Source of the DNA: Microbacterium aoyamense
GTDB taxonomy: Bacteria > Actinomycetota > Actinomycetes > Actinomycetales > Microbacteriaceae
NCBI RefSeq assembly: GCF_023155855.1
Contig: NZ_JAKNUT010000001.1
Location: forward strand, 496,001 to 560,000
Reading direction: 5' to 3'
DNA length: 64,000 bases
Shown: one piece after another, positions 17,874 to 26,828 of the stretch
Layout: each line of letters opens with the position of its first letter
Position numbering within the stretch: position 1 is the first letter of the stretch
Made by a program: the position numbers and the translations under genes
Notes under the pieces: generated by a model
Database searches by the model: none
Seen by the model: the letters and a program-made list of their open reading frames with translations, nothing else
What the model was told of the DNA's origin: nothing

Positions 17874-18923
17874 TCACCAGGCCGAGGCCACCGCCGCGTG
17901 GGTCTCGAGGATGCCTTCGGTCGTGCCGTCCGGCGCGCGCCCGATGCCGCACTCCGTCGCGACGCCGAACACGGGGACATGGCGAAGGGCCGTCTCGACC
18001 CGTCGCGACGCACCCTCGACACCGTCCTCGCGGTGCACGAGCCCGAGGTAGAGCTCGCCAGGCACGGCGAAGCCGTCGAGCGGCGCGAAGTAGGCGTCGT
18101 CGTCGCGCTCGATCGGCACGGGGAGGTGCAGCCAGGTGAGCGGGCGATCCAAACCAGACAGCACCGCTTCGGCGAAGCGCCGCAGGTTCGCCGTATCGGT
18201 CGGCTCGATGAAGTGCTTCTCGCCGGCATCGCCATAACAGAGGTGCACACCGACCTCGACACCGCTCGGCACAGCGTTCACGAGCGCCGCGACCCGCGCC
18301 GGCAGCTCGGTCCACTCGTCCTCGAACCACCCTGAGTATGCGCCGCCGAACGTCTCTTCGTAGCCGCCGGCCTCGAGCACCGCGAACTCGGTCGCGACGT
18401 CCCACTGGATCGCCAGATCGTCATGGGGGATGACGGAGACGATGCGGGCGAGCTCCGCGAGAAGTGCCACCGCGTACACCGGCTCGATCGCGGGCCGGTC
18501 GACCCCGCGGAAGAACGCCGCGATCACACCGACCGGCGTCGGCAGCGACACCTGGAACCGCACGCCCGGGGCGATCGCTCCCTCGGATCGCAGTCGCGTG
18601 AACACGGCGTACGACTCGATGGCGGCATCCGCGTAGCCGAGCGGAGGAAGGACGATGGATGCCGCATCCACTCCGTCTGCGATGCGGACCGGCCGCGCGT
18701 CGAGGCCACGCACGAGGATCGGCTCGTCGCCGATCCGCTCGAGGCCGTCGGCGGCGCCGATCACGTCGGGCTGGAAGAGGATCCAGTGGAAGCGGGCGCC
18801 GACCTCTCCGTCGGGGATCCGCTTGAGCGCACCCCCGAGGGTCGAGGCGGCGACCCTCATCGTTTTCTCGGCGTCGTCGTAGTTGACGCTCCCGACGAGC
18901 AGGGCACCTTGAGGCTGGGTCAT
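17874..18923 (-). CDS. MetE C-terminal-like (UROD/MetE superfamily) protein
   Basis: 349 residues, much shorter than full cobalamin-independent methionine synthase (about 750), and related to its C-terminal TIM barrel. Likely zinc ligands are in GVHLCYGD (His and Cys) and ATECGIGR (Cys); the early DGEVGAR element resembles the homocysteine-binding part of MetE-like proteins. The true substrate of such stand-alone proteins is usually not known; a methyl- or alkyl-transfer to a thiol is likely. It is divergent from the MFS transporter, 80 bases away. Confidence 0.75.
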   Translation of the reverse strand: MTQPQGALLVGSVNYDDAEKTMRVAASTLGGALKRIPDGEVGARFHWILFQPDVIGAADGLERIGDEPILVRGLDARPVRIADGVDAASIVLPPLGYADAAIESYAVFTRLRSEGAIAPGVRFQVSLPTPVGVIAAFFRGVDRPAIEPVYAVALLAELARIVSVIPHDDLAIQWDVATEFAVLEAGGYEETFGGAYSGWFEDEWTELPARVAALVNAVPSGVEVGVHLCYGDAGEKHFIEPTDTANLRRFAEAVLSGLDRPLTWLHLPVPIERDDDAYFAPLDGFAVPGELYLGLVHREDGVEGASRRVETALRHVPVFGVATECGIGRAPDGTTEGILETHAAVASAW

Positions 18924-19003
18924 GCCTCCACAGTGCCAGCCTGCCCCCGCGAAGACCAGGCGGAACGACCCGCGACGTCATCGGACGGGTCTACGTTGAA
19001 GAC

Positions 19004-20383
19004 GTGACCGAGACGATGACCAGCCAGCAGCGTCTCGTCGTGGCGATCGCGGCGCTCGCCTCCTTCGTCGCGTTCCTCGACGGCACGATCGTCAACGTGG
19101 CGCTGCCGGCGATCAGCCGAGAGCTCGGCGGCGGACTGGTGACTCAGCAGTGGGTGGTGGATGCCTACCTCATCACGCTCAGCGCGCTCATCCTCCTCGC
19201 GGGCTCGCTGAGCGACGCGTACGGCCGCATCCTCATCATGCGCATCGGACTCATCGGGTTCGGCATCGCATCCATCGGTATCGCCGTCGCCCCCAATCCC
19301 GAGATCCTCATCATCGGTCGCGCGCTGCAGGGGGCGGCCGGGGCCTTCCTCGTGCCGAGTTCGCTCGCGCTCATCACCTCGACGATGCGCGGTGCGCTGC
19401 AGGCCCGGGCGATCGGCATGTGGACGGCACTCACCACCGGCGCGATGGTCGTCGGCCCGGTCATCGGCGGGCTGTTCGTCGACTACCTCTCGTGGCGTTT
19501 CGCGTTCCTCATCAACGTGCTCCCGATCGCGATCACGCTGTGGCTGCTCACGCGGCTGCAGCATCCGGACCGCCGCGACCCCGGCGCCCGGATCGACTGG
19601 CTGGGCGCGATCCTGTGCACGCTCGGGCTCGGACTCGCCGTGTTCGCCCTCATCGAGCAGCCGAACCTCGGGTGGGGATCGCCCGCGATCTGGATGCCGC
19701 TCGCCGGGGGCATCCTGCTGTTCCTCCTCTTCCTCCTGCGTCAGCGGACGGTGCCGTCGCCGATCCTGCCGCTCGGACTCTTCCGCGTCCGCAACTTCTG
19801 GTCGGGCAACATCACGACCCTCTTCGTCTACGCCGCACTGTCGCTCAACGGGTTCGTGGTCGCCGTGTACCTGCAGCAGGGCGCCGGACTCTCGGCCACG
19901 CTCGCGGGGCTGGCGAGCCTGCCGATCACGATCATGACGATCGTGCTCAGCTCGCGGATGGGCGCACTCTCGGGGAAGTACGGCCCCCGGTTCTTCATGA
20001 CGGTGGGTCCGATCGTCATGGCGATCGGCGCGCTGCTTCTGCTCGCGGTCGGCGAGGACTTCGACTACTGGTGGCAGGTGCTGCCCAGCATGCTCGTGTT
20101 CGGTCTCGGGCTCGCCGTGACGGTGTCGCCGCTCACCGCGGCGATCCTCGGGTCGATCGAGTCCGAGCGCTCGGGCATCGCGTCGGCGGTGAACAACGCC
20201 GTCGCGCGGGTCGCGGGACTGCTCATCATCGCGATGCTCGCCCTCGTGACGGGTGGGGGGCTCGACCTCGCGGGGTTCCACCAGGCGAACATCGTCGCGG
20301 CCGCGCTGCTCCTCATCGGCGGAGTCGTCTCGTTCGTGGGCATCCGCAATCCTCGGCGCGAGCGGATCACGACGGATTCGTGA
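19004..20383 (+). CDS. MFS transporter, DHA2 (EmrB/QacA) family, 14 helices
   Basis: 459 residues with 14 predicted membrane helices. Motifs of the drug:H+ antiporter-2 family are visible: LDGTIVNVALPAI in helix 1, W.V.AY in helix 2, GSLSDAYGRILIMRIG (motif A), and a motif C-like GPVIGGLF. It probably exports drugs or other amphipathic compounds. The GTG start at 19004 begins MTETMTSQQ; the later ATG at 19016 is an alternative. It precedes lactate dehydrogenase by 52 bases, which may place them in one transcript, but no functional link is evident. Confidence 0.88.
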   Translation: MTETMTSQQRLVVAIAALASFVAFLDGTIVNVALPAISRELGGGLVTQQWVVDAYLITLSALILLAGSLSDAYGRILIMRIGLIGFGIASIGIAVAPNPEILIIGRALQGAAGAFLVPSSLALITSTMRGALQARAIGMWTALTTGAMVVGPVIGGLFVDYLSWRFAFLINVLPIAITLWLLTRLQHPDRRDPGARIDWLGAILCTLGLGLAVFALIEQPNLGWGSPAIWMPLAGGILLFLLFLLRQRTVPSPILPLGLFRVRNFWSGNITTLFVYAALSLNGFVVAVYLQQGAGLSATLAGLASLPITIMTIVLSSRMGALSGKYGPRFFMTVGPIVMAIGALLLLAVGEDFDYWWQVLPSMLVFGLGLAVTVSPLTAAILGSIESERSGIASAVNNAVARVAGLLIIAMLALVTGGGLDLAGFHQANIVAAALLLIGGVVSFVGIRNPRRERITTDS

Positions 20384-20435
20384 CGACCCCGGATCGACCC
20401 TGGCCGCGGCATCCGCTCACTGCCAGACTGGCCGC

Positions 20436-21389
20436 ATGGCAGTCATCGAGAACTCGAAAGTCACCATCGTCGGCGCCGGCTCGGTCGGCTCGAGTGCCGC
20501 CTACGCCGCTCTGATCCGCGGCTCCGCACGGCACGTCGCCCTCTACGACATCGCGACCGAGAAGGCCGAGGCCGAAGTGCTCGACCTCGCGCACGGCACG
20601 CAGTTCACCGGTACGAGCGACATCATCGGCGGCAGCGACATAACGGTCGTCGAGGGCTCGCAGGTCGTCGTGATCACCGCCGGGGCCAAGCAGAACCCCG
20701 GCCAGACCCGTATCGAACTCGCGGGGGTCAACGCCCGCATCATGAAGTCGATGATGCCCCAGCTGCTCGAGGTCGCACCCGACGCGATCTACGTGCTCGT
20801 GACGAACCCGTGCGATGTGCTCACCGTGCTCGCGCAGGAGGAGACGGGCCTTCCGCGCGAGCGGATCTTCGCCTCGGGCACCGTCCTGGACACGTCCCGC
20901 CTGCGCTGGAAGCTCGCCGAGCGCGCCGGGGTCTCGACGTCGAGCGTGCACGCCTACATCGTCGGCGAGCACGGCGACACCGAGTTCCCGCTGTGGTCGA
21001 AGGCGACGATCGGCACGGTGCCGATCCTCGATTGGGTCACCCCGGCCGGCGACCGGATGACTCCCGAAGAACTCGATCAGATCGCGATCGATGTGCGGGA
21101 CGCCGCGTACAAGGTCATCCAGGGCAAAGGTGCGACGAACTACGCGATCGGCCTGTCGAGCGCGCGCATCATCGAGGCGATCCTGCGCGACGAGCACGCG
21201 GTCATGCCCGTTTCGCCCGTGCTCGAGGACTTCCAGGGCGTGAGCGGCGTCGCGCTGTCGGTGCCGTCGATCGTGAGCGCCAAGGGCGCGATTCCGATCC
21301 GGGAGACGCCCTTCGATCACGGTGAGCTCGAGCTGTTCCACAAGTCCGCCGAGGCGCTCCGAGAGGTCGCCGACTCTCTTCGCGACTGA
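20436..21389 (+). CDS. ldh: L-lactate dehydrogenase
   Basis: 317 residues. NAD-binding VGAGSVGSSAA at the N-terminus, the active-site loop with AGAKQNPGQTR (substrate-binding Gln/Arg), VTNPCDVLT, the SGTVLDTSRLR segment and catalytic His in GEHGDTEFPLWS identify it as lactate rather than malate dehydrogenase. It interconverts pyruvate and L-lactate with NADH, in the cytoplasm. A longer frame from 20253 runs through the MFS gene end and is rejected. It is followed by a 67-base gap and a lipoprotein gene. Confidence 0.95.
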   Translation: MAVIENSKVTIVGAGSVGSSAAYAALIRGSARHVALYDIATEKAEAEVLDLAHGTQFTGTSDIIGGSDITVVEGSQVVVITAGAKQNPGQTRIELAGVNARIMKSMMPQLLEVAPDAIYVLVTNPCDVLTVLAQEETGLPRERIFASGTVLDTSRLRWKLAERAGVSTSSVHAYIVGEHGDTEFPLWSKATIGTVPILDWVTPAGDRMTPEELDQIAIDVRDAAYKVIQGKGATNYAIGLSSARIIEAILRDEHAVMPVSPVLEDFQGVSGVALSVPSIVSAKGAIPIRETPFDHGELELFHKSAEALREVADSLRD

Positions 21390-21456
21390 CTCTCCCGCCA
21401 TCCGCCCCCAAGGCCCTAGTCTCTAGCCATACGGTCCACGACCACTGGGGGTTCTC

Positions 21457-22629
21457 GTGCACGTCTCTCACCCGCGCCCGCATCGCCGCGCGACCGCCCT
21501 CGTCGGCGCCGCCGTCCTCGCACTGGCGATGAGCGCTTGCGCTGCTTCCGATCCGTCCGCCTCCCCGACGCCCGCTGCGCCGTCGGGGATCCCCGAGCAG
21601 ACCTCGGCGGAGCTCCAGGCGGTGCTCGACGATCTCTACACCGAGGGCGTGTTCCCCGGTGCGATCGCGCGGGTCATCACACCCGAGGGCGAGTGGGTGG
21701 GCACCGTCGGAGCCTCGGCCGAGGGAGGCACCACCGCCCCGGCCCCCGGTGATCGCACGCGCGTCGGGAGCATCACCAAGACGATGACGGCGACGATCCT
21801 GCTGCAGCTCGTCGACGAGGGCCTCGTGACGCTCGACGACCCGATCTCGAAGTACGTGGCCGACTCACCCAACGGCACGGCCACCCTGCGTCAGCTCGCC
21901 GACATGACCAGCGGCATCCCCTCGTACTCCCTCGACGACGGCTGGCAGGCGAAGCTCTTCGGCGACCCGTACAGCATCTTCACGCCGCAGGAGCTCATCG
22001 ACGATGCGAAGGCGCTGCCGCTCGTCGGGGCGCCCGGCGAGAAATGGCAGTACTCCAACACCAACTACGTGCTGCTCGGCATGGTGATCGAGAGCGTGCT
22101 CGACCAGCCGATCGCCGACGTCTTCCAGGAGCGCATCTTCGACCCCGTCGGCATGGCCGACACCGTCTACCCGGGCGACTCGAACGAGATCGCACAGCCG
22201 CACCTGTCGGGCATCACGGAGCAGGGACAGGATGCCGGGGTGAGGGTCGACGCGACGGACTGGAGTCCGACGGGCGCGTCGACGGCCGGCGAGGTCATCT
22301 CGACCCTCGACGACCTCACGCTCTGGGCGCATGCGCTGTTCACGGGCGACGACGTGCTCTCTCCCGAGATGCAGCAGCTGCGGCGGGACTCGATCCTCAC
22401 GTCGCCGCCGCCGAACAACGCCGACAACGGGTACGGCATCGGTTGGGGGCACCTCCCGAACGGATGGTGGGGGCACAACGGCGAGATCCCGGGCTTCACG
22501 ACCTCGGTCTTCCACGACTACGACCAGGAAGCCACGATCGTCGTCGTCGTGAACAGCGACATCCCGATGTCGTCGGAGAAGGGGCCTGCGCCGACGATCT
22601 TCGAGGCGCTCGCGGAAGTTCTCGGCTAG
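21457..22629 (+). CDS. Secreted lipoprotein serine hydrolase (class C beta-lactamase/PBP-like)
   Basis: 390 residues with a lipoprotein signal, a hydrophobic stretch and lipobox LAMSAC (Cys at about residue 28), then a Ser/Pro/Ala linker. The serine hydrolase motifs are SITK (SxxK), YSNTN (YxN) and HNGEIPG (replacing KTG). The set is that of beta-lactamase-related DD-peptidase/esterase proteins such as D-alanyl-D-alanine carboxypeptidase EstB types. It should act on the outer face of the membrane, on peptidoglycan peptides or esters. True beta-lactamase activity cannot be claimed. The start is GTG. Confidence 0.88.
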   Translation: MHVSHPRPHRRATALVGAAVLALAMSACAASDPSASPTPAAPSGIPEQTSAELQAVLDDLYTEGVFPGAIARVITPEGEWVGTVGASAEGGTTAPAPGDRTRVGSITKTMTATILLQLVDEGLVTLDDPISKYVADSPNGTATLRQLADMTSGIPSYSLDDGWQAKLFGDPYSIFTPQELIDDAKALPLVGAPGEKWQYSNTNYVLLGMVIESVLDQPIADVFQERIFDPVGMADTVYPGDSNEIAQPHLSGITEQGQDAGVRVDATDWSPTGASTAGEVISTLDDLTLWAHALFTGDDVLSPEMQQLRRDSILTSPPPNNADNGYGIGWGHLPNGWWGHNGEIPGFTTSVFHDYDQEATIVVVVNSDIPMSSEKGPAPTIFEALAEVLG

Positions 22630-22707
22630 GGGTCGATCGTGGCCGGCGGCGGCGATGGGATGCCGCGGCCGCGCACCCATGTCGGCGTGCCCGATTAGCC
22701 TGAGTGC

Positions 22708-24075
22708 ATGGCATCCCGACGCCCCACGACGGCCGCACCGTATCGGTGCACGGAATGCGGGTGGACGACGCTGAAGTGGGTCGGCCGCTGCGGCGAGTGC
22801 CAGCAGTGGGGCACGGTCGTCGAGGCAGCCGAGCAGACCGGCATCACCCGCTCAGTGACAGCCGTCGCCCCCGGCGCCGGGCGTGCGGCACTGCCGATCA
22901 CGCACATCGACTCGCGCGATGCGCCGCGGCGCACGACCGGGGTCGGCGAATTCGACCGTGTGCTCGGCGGCGGACTCGTGCCTGGCGCCGCGATCCTGCT
23001 CTCGGGCGAGCCGGGCGTCGGCAAGTCGACGCTGCTCCTCGAGGTGGCGGCGAAGTCCGCGAAGGTCGGGCGACGCGTGCTCTACGCGAGCGCCGAGGAG
23101 TCGACGGCGCAGGTGCGGCTGCGCGCGGAGCGCACGGGCGCGCTCCACGATGAGCTCTACCTCGCCGCCGAGACCGACCTCGCGACGATCCTCGGGCACG
23201 TCGATCAGGTGCAGCCCGAGCTGCTCATCGTCGACTCCGTGCAGACGGTGGCTTCCGGGCTGTCCGAGGGGATGGCCGGGCATCCGTCGCAAGTGCGGGA
23301 AGTGGCATCCACCCTCATCCGCGTCGCGAAGGACCGCGGTCTGCCCGTCATCATCGTGGGGCACGTCACGAAGGACGGATCGATCGCCGGCCCCCGGATC
23401 CTCGAGCACCTCGTCGACGTCGTCTGCCATTTCGAGGGCGACCGGCAGACGTCGCTGCGCTTCGTGCGCGCTCTCAAGAATCGCTTCGGCCCGACGGATG
23501 AGGTGGGCTGCTTCGACATGACCGGCGCCGGCATCGCCGAGGTGCCCGACCCGAGCGCACTGTTCCTCGGGCACGGGTCTCCCGAGCCGGGCACCTGTGT
23601 CGCGATCGCACTCGAAGGTCGTCGCGCGATGCCCGTCGAGGTGCAGGCCCTCACGATCGCCTCGACATCGCCGAATCCCCGGCGCATCGTCAACGGGGTG
23701 GATGCCGCGCGCGTCGCGATGGTCCTCGCGGTGCTCGAGAAGCGGTGCGGTGTCGAGACCTCGAAGCTCGACGTGTACGTCTCGACCGTGGGCGGGGTGC
23801 GCTTCACCGAGCCGGCGGCCGACCTTGCGATCGCGATCGCCGTCGCCGGTTCGGTGCGCAACGACGCCGTACCGCGCACGCTGGCCGCTGTCGGCGAGCT
23901 GAGCCTCGCCGGCGAAGTACGCCCGGTCACGCAGGCGGCGCAGCGGCGGTCCGAGGCCGCGCGCCTCGGCTACACCGACGTCATCGACAACCGGTCGGGC
24001 ACCATCCGGTCGGCGCTGAACGACGTGCGCGCGAGGGTCCGCTCGCGCCCGGGCGACGGCATCCCGGACTTCTGA
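22708..24075 (+). CDS. radA: DNA repair protein RadA (Sms)
   Basis: 455 residues, the usual length. The order is an N-terminal four-cysteine zinc finger (YRCTECG..GRCGECQQWG), a RecA-like ATPase with Walker A GEPGVGKST and the RadA-specific KNRFG motif, and a C-terminal Lon-protease-like domain. It promotes branch migration and recombination intermediate processing. The terminal PGDGIPDF is typical. It is followed 42 bases later by the VapBC operon. Confidence 0.96.
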   Translation: MASRRPTTAAPYRCTECGWTTLKWVGRCGECQQWGTVVEAAEQTGITRSVTAVAPGAGRAALPITHIDSRDAPRRTTGVGEFDRVLGGGLVPGAAILLSGEPGVGKSTLLLEVAAKSAKVGRRVLYASAEESTAQVRLRAERTGALHDELYLAAETDLATILGHVDQVQPELLIVDSVQTVASGLSEGMAGHPSQVREVASTLIRVAKDRGLPVIIVGHVTKDGSIAGPRILEHLVDVVCHFEGDRQTSLRFVRALKNRFGPTDEVGCFDMTGAGIAEVPDPSALFLGHGSPEPGTCVAIALEGRRAMPVEVQALTIASTSPNPRRIVNGVDAARVAMVLAVLEKRCGVETSKLDVYVSTVGGVRFTEPAADLAIAIAVAGSVRNDAVPRTLAAVGELSLAGEVRPVTQAAQRRSEAARLGYTDVIDNRSGTIRSALNDVRARVRSRPGDGIPDF

Positions 24076-24081
24076 TCCCGC

Positions 24082-24117
24082 TCTACCGATGGTAGACGGC
24101 GAGGGTAGACTTCTACC
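24082..24117 (+). promoter_or_regulatory. Paired palindromic operator upstream of vapB
   Basis: Two inverted repeats of the same half-site: TCTACC-GAT-GGTAGA (24082-24096) and GGTAGA-CT-TCTACC (24104-24117), the second ending at the vapB start codon. VapB/VapBC complexes autoregulate through such repeated palindromes, so this is the likely operator. It leaves no room for a classical ribosome binding site. Confidence 0.8.
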
Positions 24118-24375
24118 ATGAGCTTGAGCATCAAGAACGAAGACGTGCACGCGGCTGTTCGCGACCTTGCACGGATTCTGGGGGTCAGCCAGACCTCTGC
24201 GGTCGAGATGGCGGTCCGCGCAAAGCTCGATGAGCTCGACGCCGAGCGACAGCGGGCTGCGCGGAACCGCAGAATCGACGACGCAATCGCCGCAGCGCAG
24301 GAGGCATTCCGCGGGATCGATCTCGGGCAGGCGTCCGACGATCTGTACGATCCGGTGACGGGATTGCCTCGGTGA
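24118..24375 (+). CDS. vapB: VapB-family antitoxin (Rv0623-like/PSK-type)
   Basis: 85 residues. The N-terminal region (1-45) fits a ribbon-helix-helix DNA-binding domain of the Rv0623-like type (SIKN..VHAAVRDLARILGVSQTSAVEMAVR). The C-terminal half is charged and would wrap the toxin. It precedes vapC with a GTGA overlap, the usual toxin-antitoxin arrangement. There is no Shine-Dalgarno sequence between the operator and the ATG, so the mRNA may be leaderless or nearly so. Confidence 0.88.
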   Translation: MSLSIKNEDVHAAVRDLARILGVSQTSAVEMAVRAKLDELDAERQRAARNRRIDDAIAAAQEAFRGIDLGQASDDLYDPVTGLPR

Positions 24376-24770
24376 TCGTCGACTCGTCGGCGTTGATCGC
24401 CTTGCTGCAGGGCGAACCGACCGCAGAAGCGATCCGATCGGCGCTCAAGGAGTCCGAATCCGCCGCGATTTCCGCCGCGACGCTCGTCGAAGCATCCATC
24501 GTCGCAGACGGAACCCGTGACGCCGTCCGATCAAGCAGATTCGATGTCATGATCGACGAGTTGTCACTGCAGGTCGTTGCCCTGACCGCAGAGCAGGCGC
24601 GCATCGCGCGGCAGGCCTATCGCGACTATGGGCGAGGGTCGGGTCATGCCGCGAACCTGAACTTCGGTGACTGCTTCAGCTACGCGCTCGCCGCCGAACG
24701 GCGAGAGCCTCTTCTGTACGTCGGGGACGACTTCGGTCACACCGACATCCGATCCGCGCTGGCGGATTGA
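24372..24770 (+). CDS. vapC: VapC-family PIN-domain ribonuclease toxin
   Basis: 132 residues, a complete PIN domain. The four acidic active-site positions are all present: Asp4 (MIVDSSAL), Glu40 (ATLVEAS), Asp100 (NFGDCFSYALA) and Asp119/Asp120 (YVGDDFGHTD). It should be an Mg2+-dependent endoribonuclease that cuts tRNA or rRNA and is neutralised by VapB. The GTG start overlaps the antitoxin stop. Base composition is slightly less GC-rich than the neighbours, which fits a mobile module, but no mobility genes are near. Confidence 0.92.
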   Translation: MIVDSSALIALLQGEPTAEAIRSALKESESAAISAATLVEASIVADGTRDAVRSSRFDVMIDELSLQVVALTAEQARIARQAYRDYGRGSGHAANLNFGDCFSYALAAERREPLLYVGDDFGHTDIRSALAD

Positions 24771-24773
24771 ACG

Positions 24774-25175
24774 TCAGGCGTCGAGGGCCGCGATCAGATC
24801 GGTGGGGGTCGCCTGCATCGGATGCGGGCCGGCGATGTCGAAGAACACCGTCGTGATCTCGTCGCCGTGCGCGCCGAGGAAGGCGCGCAGCGCCGGCGGC
24901 GACTGGAGGGCGATCGCCGCGGGCAGCGTCGCGGGCTTGAACGCGGCGTCGCTGAAGAGCAGCAGGGCGACCTGGCCCGTGTTCGGGTCGCGGTAGGTCC
25001 AGACCTCACCGACATCGAGCGGGTTGTCGCGATCGCCCGGCGACATGAGCGGCACGACGGTCGGACCGTGACGCAGCGCGAACGCGACCGCGGCGATGTC
25101 CTGTGTCTGGAGCGCATCGCTCAGCTGCGGATTGCGGAACTCGAGGGGCTCCTTCTTGCTCTTCTTGCCTGCCAC
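24774..25175 (-). CDS. SseB-like domain protein
   Basis: 133 residues with a basic, lysine-rich N-terminus (MAGKKSKKEP) followed by one compact alpha/beta domain. The segment around VPLMSPGD, then LLLFSDAAFKPATLP resembles the SseB N-terminal domain found in many small actinobacterial proteins, where a value is compared or bounded. There is no catalytic motif or membrane segment. It converges with vapC three bases away and lies 20 bases upstream of the GntR-type regulator on the same strand. Function is unknown. Confidence 0.65.
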   Translation of the reverse strand: MAGKKSKKEPLEFRNPQLSDALQTQDIAAVAFALRHGPTVVPLMSPGDRDNPLDVGEVWTYRDPNTGQVALLLFSDAAFKPATLPAAIALQSPPALRAFLGAHGDEITTVFFDIAGPHPMQATPTDLIAALDA

Positions 25176-25195
25176 GGTTCCACCCTAGGCGCGCG

Positions 25196-25912
25196 TCAGG
25201 CGAGGAACCCGCGCAGCAGCGCTTCGGACCCCGCGAGGTGTTCGAGCACGGCGGCTTCCGCGGCTTCCGCGCGGCCCGCGAGGATCGCCGTGACGATCCG
25301 CTCGTGCTGCTCGTTCGAGTGCTCGATGTTGCGCGGCAGCAGCGGGAACGTGTCGAGCCATGCGTTGACGCGCGCGCGGTTCTCGGCGGCGAGAGTGACG
25401 AGCGACGGGATGCCGGACATCTCGGCGATCGTCAGGTGCAGGAGCGTGTCGAGCCGGCGGTAGTCGGCCTCGGTCGCCGCCGACGTCGCTTCGAACCGCG
25501 CCCACAGCTCTTCGCGCACGGGCTGGTCGAGCGTGCGCTCTGCCGCGGCACGAGCGGCGCCCGCCTCGAGCACGCGGCGCAGGCCGAGGATGTCGTCGAG
25601 CTCTGCGGCATCCACCTTTCCCGGATCCGGCGGCTGGGGCAGCGGATCCGCGACGAACGTGCCGCCGTAGCGACCCCGCCGGGGCACGAGGAATCCGGCA
25701 CCGGCGAGTTCTCGGATCGCCTCGCGCACCGTGTCGCGACTCACGGCGTAGCGCAGCGCGAGCTCGCGCTCGGGTGGAAGCGACTCCCCCGGCGCGACGA
25801 CGCCGAGCCGGATCGTCTGGACGAGTCGCGCGACGGTGTCCTCGAGCGCGTTGCCCTCGCGCACGGGCCGGTACACGGCCCGCCGCACCTCGCGCAGCGG
25901 CTCGTCGGTCAT
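25196..25912 (-). CDS. FadR-subfamily GntR transcriptional regulator
   Basis: 238 residues. The N-terminal winged helix has the GntR signature (LPPERELALRYAVSRDTVREAIRELAGAGFL), and the C-terminal FCD domain has the Arg/Asp/His metal-binding pattern (DILGLRRVLE, HLTIAE, NEQHERIVTAI). It is the last gene of the amine-catabolic cluster and the likely controller of it. The frame is open to 26017, but the ATG at 25912 gives the normal family length. The upstream region carries a long inverted repeat (25931-26017) containing GTGCAC cores that may be its own operator. Confidence 0.88.
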   Translation of the reverse strand: MTDEPLREVRRAVYRPVREGNALEDTVARLVQTIRLGVVAPGESLPPERELALRYAVSRDTVREAIRELAGAGFLVPRRGRYGGTFVADPLPQPPDPGKVDAAELDDILGLRRVLEAGAARAAAERTLDQPVREELWARFEATSAATEADYRRLDTLLHLTIAEMSGIPSLVTLAAENRARVNAWLDTFPLLPRNIEHSNEQHERIVTAILAGRAEAAEAAVLEHLAGSEALLRGFLA

Positions 25913-25930
25913 GCTGCTCGTTCCGGCCGC

Positions 25931-26017
25931 GTGCACAACGTCGGCAGATCCCAGCGTCGAGGAGGCAGAGGCCGGCGTGTCGCCCGCCCGCGACGGGGGA
26001 TTGCCGACGTTGTGCAC
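25931..26017. repeat. 16-bp perfect inverted repeat upstream of the GntR gene
   Basis: GTGCACAACGTCGGCA at 25931-25946 and its exact complement at 26002-26017, 55 bases apart. Each arm contains the palindrome GTGCAC. It lies between the SDR stop and the regulator start. It may be operator half-sites for a FadR-type dimer (family consensus TnGTnnACnA-like) or an mRNA hairpin. Confidence 0.7.
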
Positions 26018-26029
26018 ATGCGTCTGGCC

Positions 26030-26803
26030 CTACAGCGGCGTGACGTAGGCGTTCGTGATGCCGCCGTCGACGACGAACGCCGTCGCGGTGATGAAGGATG
26101 CGTCGTCCGACGCGAGGAACGCGACCGCCGCCGCCATCTCGGACGGATCGGCGAACCGCCCCATGGGCACGTGCACGAGCCGACGCTGCGCGCGCTCGGG
26201 ATCCTTCGCGAAGAGCTCCTGCAGCAGGGGCGTGTTGACCGGACCGGGGCAGAGTGCGTTGACCCGGATCCCCTGCCGCGCGAACTGCACGCCGAGCTCG
26301 CGAGTCATCGCCAGCACACCGCCCTTCGAGGCCGTGTACGAGATCTGAGACGTCGCCGACCCGAGCAGCGCGACGAACGACGCCGTATTGATGATCGAAC
26401 CCCGCTCGGCGGGCACCATGTGGCGCAGTGCCGCGCGGGAGCAGAGGTAGACGCTCTTCAGGTTGACGTCCTGCACGCGATCCCACGCCGGCAGCTCGGT
26501 CGTCTCGATCGAGTCGTCGTCGGCCGGCGAGATCCCGGCGTTGTTGAAGGCGATGTCGAGTCTGCCGAACTGATCAGCGACGCCGTCGAAGAGCGCGTCG
26601 ACCGATGCCTCGTCCGCCACGTTCACGTGCCGGTACACGCCCCCGACCTCTGTCGCGGCAGCCTCGCCGGTCGTCGGGTCGAGGTCGGCGATCACGACGA
26701 CGGCGCCCTCCGCGGCGAACCGCTTGGCCGTCGCGAGGCCGATGCCCGAGGCGCCGCCCGTGATGATCGCGACGCGATCCTTGAGTCGCTGGGTCAGATC
26801 CAT
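26030..26803 (-). CDS. Short-chain dehydrogenase/reductase
   Basis: 257 residues of a classical SDR. It has cofactor-binding TGGASGIG near residue 14, NNAG (AFNNAGISP), catalytic Ser and YTASK (Tyr/Lys), and a C-terminal DGGITNAY. An acidic residue after the second strand (IADLD) favours NAD(H) over NADP(H). A frame extension upstream would run through the repeat element and is rejected; AAGGAA precedes the chosen ATG. Beside an aldehyde dehydrogenase and a gamma-glutamyl amine synthetase, oxidation of an alcohol group to an aldehyde is the likely job. This is inference from context. Confidence 0.88.
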   Translation of the reverse strand: MDLTQRLKDRVAIITGGASGIGLATAKRFAAEGAVVVIADLDPTTGEAAATEVGGVYRHVNVADEASVDALFDGVADQFGRLDIAFNNAGISPADDDSIETTELPAWDRVQDVNLKSVYLCSRAALRHMVPAERGSIINTASFVALLGSATSQISYTASKGGVLAMTRELGVQFARQGIRVNALCPGPVNTPLLQELFAKDPERAQRRLVHVPMGRFADPSEMAAAVAFLASDDASFITATAFVVDGGITNAYVTPL

Positions 26804-26828
26804 CGTCCGATCGTTCCTTCCTTGGGAA

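Noticed and set aside
21457..22629. Class C beta-lactamase with resistance function
   Set aside because: The SxxK and YxN motifs are shared with peptidases and esterases. The third motif is HNG and not KTG, so resistance cannot be claimed.
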